Positions 24,110 to 31,855 of a DNA stretch of 64,000 bases are shown here, one piece after another; the stretch's first letter is position 1; each line of letters opens with the position of its first letter. A program made the position numbers and the translations under genes. A model generated the notes under the pieces. The model was not told where the DNA came from and did not search any database. It worked only from the letters and a program-made list of their open reading frames with translations. This DNA comes from Vicinamibacterales bacterium (lineage in GTDB: Bacteria; Acidobacteriota; Vicinamibacteria; Vicinamibacterales; UBA8438), in assembly GCA_958296065.1 (NCBI GenBank), contig CATQHX010000013.1:1-64000 (forward strand), given 5' to 3'.

Positions 24110-24836
24110 CCGGCGAAGTCTCGGCGCAATTGCTGGGATCTGCGCTACGCTCTGCGCGCAACGACACGCTGTGGCCGGAGGACCGGGTCGAGACGCTGCT
24201 GCCGGCCGCGTGCTTCGACGCCGAACCGGTCGCGGAACGGTACGCGCTGATCATCGACCGCAACACGGGGTTTCGTGGCCTGACTGTGACAACCCACGTA
24301 CTCGCCGCCGGGGTAGCCGACCGTCATCGTCCGATGCATCTTCCATGACCCGTCGGCTTGGCGCTGCAGGTTCACGCACGGCCTCCCGAGATTCTGTGCC
24401 GCAAGAGAATGGCGCCCGGCGCCCGACAACGCTGGCCTGCGTCGCTTTTTGTTCCCATCGTTTAGCGACGGGAGTGTGCCAGAGAGGGGTTGCTCAATCA
24501 ACCGTGCGCGGCGTCCTGGCTAGTGGTAGAAGCTCTACCAGAGAACGCCTCTTGGCGCTCCGATCCGGCTTCTGCGTTGTACTGCATTGGCGTCGTCTGG
24601 CTGATCGCCCTCGCGTCGTTCGGCGGGCCAAGCCAGGGATCGGGCCGCCGAGGACACATCCCGTCCGGGCGCTCCCGAGGCGAAGTATCCTCATCCGACA
24701 CGCGTTCGCCCCCGCAGTCCGGCGCGCGAGGTCATGGTGAGTCACACGTGCTCGCGCACCCGCATTTCAGCGACCCGGCCGACCCCTGACTCATTGGAGG
24801 CTTCGGCGAGCGGTGTGGAGGGAGGTCCAGGATTGA
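24110..24836. other. Gene-poor region with decayed fragments
   Basis: About 730 bases lack a convincing complete gene on either strand. One short minus-strand segment looks like a SnoaL/DUF4440 ending (listed separately). The rest shows no repeat or RNA that I recognise. A good ribosome site (GGAGGGAGGTCC) near the right end belongs to the ParB-like gene. Confidence 0.45.
24290..24400 (-). pseudogene. Possible SnoaL/DUF4440-type C-terminal remnant
   Basis: The minus strand reads VNLQRQADGSWKMHRTMTVG, resembling the ending L.RQ.DGSWKI.R.M that closes SnoaL-like and DUF4440 proteins. Flanking codons do not continue the fold. Weak evidence from one motif. Confidence 0.3.
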
Positions 24837-26447
24837 ATGCTGACACCCTTGAATACTGACACCACGGATCGCGGCAGAGTCGGGTCCGAGGTGGAGTCGT
24901 ACACCATCAATGGGGATGCCTATCCGGTGCACCCCGCCGCACGGCTCTTTCCGTTGCTCGATGGGAAGGAGCGAGAGCAGCTCGTCCGTGACGTGCGGAT
25001 GCGCGGGGTCCGCGAGCCGGTCGTGATCTGGCGCGGGCAACTCCTCGATGGCCGCAACCGCGTGGAGGCTGCCCGGCAGGCAAACGTGCCTGTTCCTGTC
25101 AGGCAACTCGATGACGATGTCGACCCCTTCGGCTTCGTCCTCTCGGCGAACGCGTTCCGCCGGCACATGACGGCGTCGCAGCTCGCGATGACCTGTGCCC
25201 GGGTGCACGAGGAGTGGACCCGGTATCGTCACAACCAGTCTCTTCGCCGGGCTGTCGAAGACGCCGAGCGTACTGGTTCCGACGCGGGTCGTCAGGCGGC
25301 TGTGGACAGTCCGGGTGGCCGTCGTGGAGCCGCCGCGGTCGCGACGTCGCGGCCGTCCCCTCGCGCAGACCCGGTTCCCGACGCCCCTGGCCTGAAGGTC
25401 CTGGCCGCGAAGATGGGTACGCCGTACAGGACTGCTTCCCGTGCGTCGAGCGTCCGAAAATCCGCACCGGATCTGGAGGCGCCGGTTCTCGACGGCACGA
25501 TCACCGTGCACGATGCCCACAAGATCCGTCATCTTCCCAAGCCGCAGCGGCAACGGGCCGTCGAGGCGGTCAAGACCGGTCAGGCCCGGACGGCGCGTCA
25601 TGCGGTCGATGAGCCAACGCGTGCGGTCGATGAGCCAACGCGTGCGGTCGATGAGCCAACGCGTGCGGTCGATGAGCCAACGCGTGCGGTCGGTGAGCCA
25701 ACGCGTGCGGTCGATGAGCCAACGCGTGCGGTCGGTGAGCCAACGCGTAAGGACCCGAACTCGAAGCGCCAGGCCGGCAACGCCGGCGATGCTGGTCCGC
25801 GGCACGCGCCGCCGGATTCGCGGCGGGATGCCGCGGGCGTGCGGGACGAGGAGCCGAGCCCTGTTCCCGCCAGGTGCCGCTTGCCTTCCGCGATGCTCAC
25901 CGGCATTCGTGACGCCCTCGGCGGAATCGACATCGCTGTTTGCTCGTCAGCGGCGGAGCGGGAGGTCCTGCGGGCGGGAGCGTGGCAGGCGAATGGGGAC
26001 GGGGCGACCGGGTCCTGGAGCGGCAACGTCTATCTTCGTCCGCGCCTCGATCAGGTAGCCCGATGCGCTGACAGGCTGTTGTCGGACCTCGATGCCGCCG
26101 GAGTCGCCCGCGCGGCGCTGCTCGCGCCGACGGATCTGACCGAGCCCTGGTTTCATCGGGCTCTCGCTCACGCACGCCTCTCCGTGATCGTCCTCGAGCA
26201 CGGTCGCCGCACGCCTCAGCCACGGAGCGCGACGCGGACCCGCACCGCCCGCACCAGGACGGGGCTGTTCGTCTTCGGCGTTTCGGAGCCGCATCCGGCG
26301 TTCATCGAAGCCTTCGGCACGTGGGGCCATGTTCTGGCTCCCTGCCGCCGCGCTCCTTCGACCGGCATCATTGCCACCCTCAAGCGACCGTTGAAGGACA
26401 TGGCGACCGCCCTCTGGAAGAACATCGAGAAGTGGACGGAGTTCTAG
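24837..26447 (+). CDS. ParB-like nuclease/partition domain fused to a degenerate Dam-like methyltransferase through heptapeptide repeats
   Basis: Residues about 25-110 form a ParB/Spo0J N-terminal domain (VHPAARLFPLL, VRMRGVREPVVIWRGQLLDG, RNRVEAARQA). Residues about 115-250 are a basic, ParB HTH-like region (LAAKMGTPYRTASRASSVRK, then IRHLPKPQRQRAVEAV). Residues about 256-304 are seven copies of AVDEPTR. Residues about 345-500 resemble phage N6-adenine methyltransferases in layout (SGNVYLRPRLDQVARCADRL, LLAPTDLTEPWFHRALAHAR, LFVFGVSEPHPAFIEAFGTW G). The catalytic NPP(F/Y) is replaced by LRPRLD. It is probably of phage or plasmid origin, standing alone with its own ribosome site. Confidence 0.72.
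   Translation: MLTPLNTDTTDRGRVGSEVESYTINGDAYPVHPAARLFPLLDGKEREQLVRDVRMRGVREPVVIWRGQLLDGRNRVEAARQANVPVPVRQLDDDVDPFGFVLSANAFRRHMTASQLAMTCARVHEEWTRYRHNQSLRRAVEDAERTGSDAGRQAAVDSPGGRRGAAAVATSRPSPRADPVPDAPGLKVLAAKMGTPYRTASRASSVRKSAPDLEAPVLDGTITVHDAHKIRHLPKPQRQRAVEAVKTGQARTARHAVDEPTRAVDEPTRAVDEPTRAVDEPTRAVGEPTRAVDEPTRAVGEPTRKDPNSKRQAGNAGDAGPRHAPPDSRRDAAGVRDEEPSPVPARCRLPSAMLTGIRDALGGIDIAVCSSAAEREVLRAGAWQANGDGATGSWSGNVYLRPRLDQVARCADRLLSDLDAAGVARAALLAPTDLTEPWFHRALAHARLSVIVLEHGRRTPQPRSATRTRTARTRTGLFVFGVSEPHPAFIEAFGTWGHVLAPCRRAPSTGIIATLKRPLKDMATALWKNIEKWTEF
25602..25748. repeat. Seven 21-bp tandem repeats encoding AV(D/G)EPTR
   Basis: Unit GCGGTCGATGAGCCAACGCG plus T is repeated seven times head to tail in frame. 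Units five and seven carry the single change GAT to GGT (Asp to Gly). They form a charged linker between the ParB-like and methyltransferase-like parts of the encoded protein. Near-identity indicates recent expansion by slippage. Confidence 0.95.
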
Positions 26448-26572
26448 CTGGCGGACCGAGTGCCGGATCCGCGCCGGGTTCGGTCGGACCCGGAGTCGAC
26501 CCCCGGCCATCCTCTGGTGATTTGTCGATTTCCCTGGACCGGGATGGCGACAATTGATGACCGGAATCAACG

Positions 26573-26601
26573 CCAGAGGCAGTACCTTGTATTGCCTCTG
26601 G
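26573..26601. terminator. Stem-loop after the ParB-Dam-like gene
   Basis: CCAGAGGCA pairs with TGCCTCTGG around an 11-base loop, 125 bases after the stop codon and before the decayed M23 gene. There is no U-run, so a terminator role is only possible. Confidence 0.4.
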
Positions 26602-26672
26602 GCGTATCGACCGGCAAGGTGTGGAATCCGATGAACTGTTGGAACCCGATGAACTGGACGCGGAGGGCAACG

Positions 26673-27475
26673 ATGTCGAGATGGCCGGTAGCGAGAGCTT
26701 GCTGTACGACCGTCGTCACCATACTTGTCGCCATACTCATGTTGCAGATGGATGCGCGCGCCGCATCCATCCAGGTGTACGCTCCCGTCGAGCTGTACAC
26801 TCCGTTTCCGCCAGGACCTGGTACGTCTCCAATGGACCGGGAGAGCACACGGGGCATTGGGGTGGCTTGCACATCTCGAACGGGCGGGCAATCATTGCAC
26901 AACGATTCGCCATAGACCTCGTGGGTCTGGACGAGAATGGCCTTGCGGCGGTCGGTGAGATCGACGGCACGACGAACGAGGACTGGTTCGGCTTCGGAGC
27001 GGAGCTCATTGCCGTGGCCGAAGGTGTCGTCCGCGCCATTAGAATTAGAGATGGGGTGCCCGACCGTTCCCCGCTTGTCCAATTGCCTCTGGTGATGGAA
27101 TTGACTTTGGAAGCGGCCGCCGGGAACTACGTGGTACTGGAGCTCGGCACGAACACATTTGCACTCTACGCGCATCTCCAAGAGGGCAGCGTGGCCGTGG
27201 AAGTCGGACAACGAGTCAGACCCGGCGACATGCTGGGACGCCTTGGGAATTCCGGCAATACCAGTGGTCCACACCTGCACTTCCATATCTCCGATGCACC
27301 CGGTCTGGACGGTGAAGGGCTTCCATTCGAAATCGACTCGTTCGGGTTTCTCGGCGAGACGACAACCAACAACGTTCTCGAGGAGTGGACGGATTCGGAA
27401 CCCCCCGAATTGGCGGCGGAAGCCGACCATCGATCGGGACTTCCGCTGGATGGAAACGTGCTCCGTTTCCCGTAG
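26673..27475 (+). pseudogene. Exported M23 (LytM) metallopeptidase with a frameshift
   Basis: From ATG 26673 a signal peptide (ARACCTTVVTILVAILMLQM) and mature start (AASIQVYAPVELYTPFPPGP) are read. Near 26816 the sense moves to another frame (TWYVSNGPGEHTGHWGGLHI) and continues to a normal M23 domain: GNYVVLELGTNTFALYAHLQ, LGRLGNSGNTSGPHLHFHIS. The HLH zinc pair is present and the first ligand is replaced (RFAIDLVG), as in the other M23-like protein in this window. One base change would restore about 268 residues. Sequencing error and true pseudogene cannot be told apart here. Confidence 0.75.
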
Positions 27476-27558
27476 CCACGTGCCCGGGTCCGTGAGGCAG
27501 TTCCTACATCCGCTCGCGGGGCGTGTCGTAGATGGAAGCACGTAACTCGGCAACTCGC

Positions 27559-27693
27559 GTGAAAGCGTTCTGCGTAGGGCAGGTGAAGTCCGGGACCGCA
27601 TCGCTGTGCGGAATGCTGTCTACCTGCCATCGGGCAGCTCATGAGCCTGAACGGGAAGAACTGCTGGAGATTCCTTCTGGAAGCTGTTCGTAG
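27559..27693 (+). pseudogene. N-terminal fragment of a sulfotransferase-like protein
   Basis: Forty-four codons from GTG read VKAFCVGQVKSGTASLCGML, then CHRAAHEPEREELLEIPSG and a stop. F.(V/I)G..KSGT.SL is the 5'-phosphosulfate-binding loop that opens sulfotransferases, and the HEPER segment fits one subgroup. The remaining 200 or more residues are absent. The 140 bases before the next gene's stop show no firm continuation. Confidence 0.45.
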
Positions 27694-27835
27694 GGACGGC
27701 CGACGGGACTCGGTCCCAGCGGACCGCCGTGCTCCGGCGTCTCGTTGATCAGCACGGCCTGCCGGCCGGCGTCGTCTGCCAGCCTGTCAAGGGCGTCGGC
27801 GTCGCCGCGGACGACGGGCAGAACTATCTATCTAT

Positions 27836-28483
27836 CTATTCCTGCGGCGGGAACGATTCCTCGTCGTCCAGTAGCGTCTGGAGTTCCCCTTGGACCGTCG
27901 CGTGCACCTGCTGGAGCAGCAGGAGTCGTCCGTGGACCAGTCGAAGCTCATCCTTGATCTCGAGCGGGGACATGGCGAATGACATGGTGGACAACAGCAG
28001 GCTCATGTCGCTGAGCAACTGGCCGCGTGCCTGCTCGTAAAGAACCTGCAACTCGTAGACCCGAGAGGCCCTGATCACCCAGTCGTAGTCGAAATAGGGT
28101 GAAGCCTGACTAGCTTGCGCCGCACGCCACGCTGCCGACGAGATTTCCGGAAGAGAAAGGGAGAAGCCTATTTCTCCGTCGGCGAAGAGGGGGTCGTCCT
28201 CGCTCTCGGCCTGGAGTACGCGCTGGATCAGTTCACTGACTTCTCCCAGCGCCGGCTCTGCTTCCCGGAATTCGTTCAGGTTCTCCCCCAGCTCCAGCTC
28301 TACCGCAGCCCGTGCGACATCGGCGAACCGGCGAAGCTGGCGCTCCTCCCGCCACTGCTCGACGCCGAACGCCGCGAGGACGGCGAACACGACCATCATG
28401 GATTCGATCGCAAGCTCAGCGAGCTTCGAACGGCCTGTCAGTGCCGCGAGCTTCCCGCCAAGCGTCTGCTGGCCTTCGCTCAT
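27836..28483 (-). CDS. Membrane-anchored protein of unknown function
   Basis: The 215-residue protein has one N-terminal membrane helix (IESMMVVFAVLAAFGVEQWR) after a short cytoplasmic arm and a long alpha-helical outside part (ARAAVELELGENLNEFREAE, LYEQARGQLLSDMSLLLSTM, then VHATVQGELQTLLDDEE). The layout (short arm, one helix, EQWREER, then helical sensor-like region) occurs in many uncharacterised proteins of the DUF6090 kind. The stop codon falls within a (TAGA) tetranucleotide run at 27824-27840. The start MSEGQQ was chosen because upstream residues read poorly. It is divergent from the PadR operon. Confidence 0.7.
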   Translation of the reverse strand: MSEGQQTLGGKLAALTGRSKLAELAIESMMVVFAVLAAFGVEQWREERQLRRFADVARAAVELELGENLNEFREAEPALGEVSELIQRVLQAESEDDPLFADGEIGFSLSLPEISSAAWRAAQASQASPYFDYDWVIRASRVYELQVLYEQARGQLLSDMSLLLSTMSFAMSPLEIKDELRLVHGRLLLLQQVHATVQGELQTLLDDEESFPPQE

Positions 28484-28560
28484 CACGCCAACGATACCGC
28501 GTCTGCTTTTTCGATGCCGTCGACGGCAGGCTGCGCTCCCCCGGACCACGAGCGGACCTC

Positions 28561-28605
28561 TTGACGCGCGTATTACGTCGTGCGATACTACGTATAACGT
28601 AATAC
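28561..28605 (+). promoter_or_regulatory. PadR promoter with an overlapping palindromic operator
   Basis: TTGACG at 28561 and GATACT at 28584 are 17 bases apart. GTATTACGT (28570-28578) and ACGTAATAC (28597-28605) form a perfect 9-bp inverted repeat around the -10. The second arm ends one base before the padR ATG. The geometry fits autorepression by the PadR-type product. Predicted transcription starts only about 10 bases before the ATG, and no ribosome site is present, so the mRNA may be nearly leaderless. Confidence 0.65.
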
Positions 28606-28606
28606 A

Positions 28607-28894
28607 ATGCTTGACCCGACACTCCTCCTGCTCGCCAGCCTCGCCAATGGCCAGAAGCACGGCTACGCGATGATGACCGATATCGAGGCCTTCGCCGGCA
28701 TCCGCCTGGGTGCCGGCACGCTCTACGGCGCGATCACACGCGCGGAGCAGCGAGGCCTGATCGAGCCGGCGGGGCCGGCCGAGCGACGCCAGCCGTACCG
28801 ACTGACGCCGGCCGGACGGCGACACCTCCAGGAGCGGCTGGACCTGCTGGATCGCGTGCAGCGAGCCGCGGCACGGCGTCAGGGGGCGTCATGA
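28607..28894 (+). CDS. PadR family transcriptional regulator
   Basis: The 95-residue winged-helix protein reads LLLASLANGQKHGYAMMTDI, RLGAGTLYGAITRAEQRGLI and RRQPYRLTPAGRRHLQERL. It lacks the C-terminal dimer domain of long PadR proteins, so it is a small two-helix class member. The ATG is directly preceded by an inverted repeat and the stop overlaps the next gene's ATG as ATGA. It probably represses its own operon in response to an unknown ligand. Confidence 0.92.
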   Translation: MLDPTLLLLASLANGQKHGYAMMTDIEAFAGIRLGAGTLYGAITRAEQRGLIEPAGPAERRQPYRLTPAGRRHLQERLDLLDRVQRAAARRQGAS

Positions 28895-29961
28895 CTCGGG
28901 TGAGACGGCTGGTCCGGTGGGCGACCCGGCTGTATCCGCGGTGGTGGCGCCAGCGTTACGGAGCGGAGCTCGATGCGCTGCTCGACGACGTCGATCTCCG
29001 CTGGCGTGACATCGGCAGCATCGTCCGGGGAGGTATGCTGATGCGATTGACGAGACCGGCACCGACGTACGTGGTGAGCAGGAAGGGGCAAGTGAGAAGA
29101 GCCGTCCCACTCGTTCTCGCCGCTGTCGCCGCTCTTCAGGTGGGCGCCATCCTGGCAGTGGCAGGTACCGTCGCCCGTGGCGCGGGGCCGCTTCCCACCT
29201 CTGCGGCGGGTCTGCCGCCGAGCGGGGCAACCGCGCGGGGCGATCTTGCGGCATCGCCCCGGCGGGGAGAGCTCGTCGACGTCGAGTTGCCGGGGAGCGC
29301 GGTGCGGGTCCCGACCTGGGTGGTATATCCCGAGCAGTCGCGCGCGCCGGTCGTAATGGTCGTGCACGATCTCTACGGGCTCTCCGATTGGGTTCGAAGC
29401 GTCGCCGACGCGTTCGCGGCCGAGGGATTCGTCGCGGTCGCCCCGGATCTCCTGAAGGGCATGGCTCCTGACGGCGGCGATGGCCGTTTCTTCATCGATG
29501 GGATGAGGATTGCCCCCACCGTCAACGCAATCGGCGCACGGGTGCGAACGAGCCGGCTCGACGCGGTCCGGACGTGGGCGCTCGGACTGCCGGCCGCCGA
29601 GGGACGAGTCGGCATCGTCGGATTCAGTTGGGGCGGAGCGGCAAGCCTTGCGTACGCGTCGGAGCAGCCCGAGCTGGATGCCGTGGTCGTCTTCTACGGC
29701 GCCGTGCCCGGGAACGAGTCCGACTATGGACGGATTGCGGCGCCGGTGCTCGGCCTCTACGGGGGCGACCTTCCGACAGCGGCGACCGTCTCCCGGACCA
29801 CCGAGGCGATGGCGGCTGCCGGCACCTCCTACGAGGCGATCGTCTACGAGGGCGCGACCGTGTTTCTGAAGGCCCAGGAAGGACTGGCCGCCAACCGGCG
29901 CGCGACCAAGGACGGGTGGCCGCGCACGCTGGCGTTCCTCCGGGAACATCTGGGCAACTGA
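28891..29961 (+). CDS. Membrane-anchored dienelactone-hydrolase-like protein with a PadR-operon prefix domain
   Basis: Residues 1-45 (RLVRWATRLYPRWWRQRYGA, ELDALLDD) match the cytoplasmic prefix found on proteins encoded after PadR genes. One membrane helix follows (PLVLAAVAALQVGAILAVAG). Residues about 125-350 are an alpha/beta hydrolase of the dienelactone hydrolase type (VVMVVHDLYGLSDWVRSVAD, FAAEGFVAVAPDLL, IVGFSWGGAASLAYA, LGLYGGDLP). The nucleophile Cys is Ser (GFSWGG). The position of the catalytic His, normally G(A/V)GH(A/G)F, reads GATVFL, so catalysis is doubtful. Co-transcribed with padR through a 4-base overlap. Confidence 0.82.
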   Translation: MTRVRRLVRWATRLYPRWWRQRYGAELDALLDDVDLRWRDIGSIVRGGMLMRLTRPAPTYVVSRKGQVRRAVPLVLAAVAALQVGAILAVAGTVARGAGPLPTSAAGLPPSGATARGDLAASPRRGELVDVELPGSAVRVPTWVVYPEQSRAPVVMVVHDLYGLSDWVRSVADAFAAEGFVAVAPDLLKGMAPDGGDGRFFIDGMRIAPTVNAIGARVRTSRLDAVRTWALGLPAAEGRVGIVGFSWGGAASLAYASEQPELDAVVVFYGAVPGNESDYGRIAAPVLGLYGGDLPTAATVSRTTEAMAAAGTSYEAIVYEGATVFLKAQEGLAANRRATKDGWPRTLAFLREHLGN

Positions 29962-30070
29962 GCGCCCTGCGAGCCCGCCCGATCGCTCAGGCGGCAGTGG
30001 CAAGGAACAGACGGTCGAGGACCGGGCGGATGGAATCCGTGCGAGCTCGTCCGATTGTCAAGGCGACTGG

Positions 30071-30232
30071 TCATTGCGTCGCTTCGAGTACGCGGTGGAT
30101 GGCGAAGATGATCCGGTCGAACTCGTCGCGCTTGTGCGTCAGTTGCTCCCGGCCGGCCGCGGTCAGCGAATAGAACCGCGCGCGCCGGTTGTTCTCGGAC
30201 GTCCCCCAGGCGGCGTCGACCCAGCCGTTCAG
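30071..30232 (-). pseudogene. C-terminal remnant of a second PadR-type regulator
   Basis: The minus strand reads NGWVDAAWGTSENNRRARFY, SLTAAGREQLTHKRDEFDRI and ends after VLEATQ. W(G/E).SENNR.A(R/K)(F/Y)Y.LT..G is the wing of PadR regulators that accompany ADOP permeases. The recognition helices before it are absent; upstream codons read as unrelated sequence. It is convergent with the hydrolase gene, with an imperfect 25-bp repeat between them (about 29970-30055). Confidence 0.75.
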
Positions 30233-30426
30233 CGTCGGTGGGCTCAGCAAGAGGAAGGCAGCCGCCACTGTCACTGATTTCATCCCTCCCTCCGGTTCTC
30301 CACCCCCATGGCCGAGTGTATACGCGACACCGTGGAGTGGGAACAGGACTGGCAAGGCTTGACCGCCGTACTTCCTGGACATCCGCCGATTCCTCCGACG
30401 CTTCGCGGCCCGCGGCCCCCTGTCAC

Positions 30427-30483
30427 TGGCGTCCCGAAACGCCGCGCTGGCTCGGCGTTTCGGCCTGTGGCGCAAGCTCCCAG
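30427..30483. repeat. Dispersed intergenic repeat, copy C (internally deleted)
   Basis: GGCGTCCCGAAACGCCGCGC then TGGCTCGGCGTTTCGGCC form the hairpin of copy A, followed directly by TGTGGCGCAAGCTCCCAG. The central CCATCCCCC...TTCGCTTCGC part is missing. It lies between a PadR remnant and the Fic gene. Confidence 0.75.
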
Positions 30484-30535
30484 ACTCGACAGCACGATTG
30501 ACAGCTACGACGACAAATAGCATCATGAATTTGTC

Positions 30536-31714
30536 ATGCTGGATGTGCCCGCGGTTTTGCGGACGCGGTATCCCCACCTGCAGTTCGGTCGACGCTGGCA
30601 GCTCAGCCCGGACGTGCACTATCAGCTCGGCCAGTGCAACACCATAATCCGCGCGATCAGCGAGACGCCGCTGAGCCCGGATCGCCGCAGCGAGCTTGGG
30701 AGCGTATCCCTGATCAAGGGGGCCCAGGCGACCACCGCGATCGAGGGCAACACGCTGACCGTCGACGAGGTGCGGCAGGTGGCCGAGGGAGAATCGCTGC
30801 CGCCCAGCAAGGAGTACCAGGAACGCGAGGTTCGCAACGTCATCGACGCCATGAACGGCATCCTCGAGGACGTGGTCGGGCGCGAGTCGGCTCCGTCCGT
30901 CTCGCCGGCTCTCATGCTCGGCTTGCACCAGCGGATCGGCTCTGAGCTCGGCGAGCACTTCGACGCGATTCCTGGCCGGTTTCGTACCGACGAGCGATTC
31001 GTCGGTCCCTACAAGTGCCCTCGCGCGTCAGATGTGCGCCCCCTTGTCGACCTGTTGTGCGAGTGGCTTCAGGAAGAATTCGGGTCGAAAGAAGGCCCGC
31101 CATCCTTCACGGACGCAGTGATTCAGGCGATCGTGACCCACGTCTACGTCGAGTGGATTCATCCCTTCGGGGACGGCAACGGACGAACCGGGCGACTGCT
31201 CGAGTTCTACCTGTTGCTGCGCGCCGGCAATCCGGACATCGCCTCGCACATCCTTTCCAACTTCTACAACCAGACGCGGCCCGAGTACTACCGACAGATT
31301 CACCAGGCGAACAGAAATCGTGACCTGAGTGACTTCATTGCCTATGCGGTCCAAGGCTATCGCGACGGCCTGCTGGAGACGCTGCAGGCGATTCAGAAGA
31401 TTCAGTTCAAGATTGCCTGGCGGACGCTTGTCCACGAGCGGTTCGCTACGCAACGCTACAGGAAGAGGCGCGTCTTCAAGCGCCGACGAGAGTTGATGCT
31501 GCACTTCCCGTTGCACAAGGCCGTCCCGCTCGACGACCTGCCGATGCAGACAATCGACCTGGCGCGACAGTACTCGGCGCTGACGAGTACTACGCTGCTC
31601 CGGGACGTGAAATTCCTGATCGACATGGACCTGGTCGTACCCGACGAGCCGACAGGAGGCTACCGGGCACACACCGACCTGTTGCGCCGGCAGATGCCGG
31701 CACGGCGGACCTGA
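30536..31714 (+). CDS. Fic family protein with an N-terminal inhibitory helix
   Basis: The 392-residue protein has the Fic active-site loop HPFGDGNGRTGRLLEF near residues 212-227 and the flap region before it. The N-terminal motif TTAIEGNTL (residues about 63-71) fits the (S/T)xxxE(G/N)N inhibitory helix of class II Fic proteins, so activity is probably self-restrained. A C-terminal winged helix follows (YSALTSTTLLRDVKFLIDMD). Fic enzymes AMPylate or otherwise modify target proteins using nucleotides; the target here is unknown. It stands alone; the ATG has no strong ribosome site. Confidence 0.92.
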   Translation: MLDVPAVLRTRYPHLQFGRRWQLSPDVHYQLGQCNTIIRAISETPLSPDRRSELGSVSLIKGAQATTAIEGNTLTVDEVRQVAEGESLPPSKEYQEREVRNVIDAMNGILEDVVGRESAPSVSPALMLGLHQRIGSELGEHFDAIPGRFRTDERFVGPYKCPRASDVRPLVDLLCEWLQEEFGSKEGPPSFTDAVIQAIVTHVYVEWIHPFGDGNGRTGRLLEFYLLLRAGNPDIASHILSNFYNQTRPEYYRQIHQANRNRDLSDFIAYAVQGYRDGLLETLQAIQKIQFKIAWRTLVHERFATQRYRKRRVFKRRRELMLHFPLHKAVPLDDLPMQTIDLARQYSALTSTTLLRDVKFLIDMDLVVPDEPTGGYRAHTDLLRRQMPARRT

Positions 31715-31790
31715 ATTCCGCCGTCGCTGGCTGCCCGGCAATTCCGGTCCAGGCCACGCGCTCCCGGGCCTGCGCCGTCGGCGCTCCTCG

Positions 31791-31855
31791 AAGGCTTGCG
31801 CTGAGGCGATCGCCGGGTAGCGAAAGGCCTGCGCTGAGGCGATCACCGGGTAGCG
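31791..31855. repeat. Two 33-bp tandem units at the end of the heme-oxygenase-fold gene
   Basis: GCGCTGAGGCGATC(G/A)CCGGGTAGCG occurs twice with a period of 33 bases. The second unit contains the stop codon of the minus-strand gene, so the repeat straddles a gene end. Confidence 0.8.

Noticed and set aside
24130-24348. Short plus-strand frame with FDAEPVAERYALIIDRNTGF
   Set aside because: It looks slightly protein-like but is short, overlaps a better minus-strand remnant and matches no family I recognise.
25602-25748. Tandem repeats that could be mistaken for a CRISPR array
   Set aside because: The 21-bp units are contiguous without spacers and stay in frame in a protein-coding gene.
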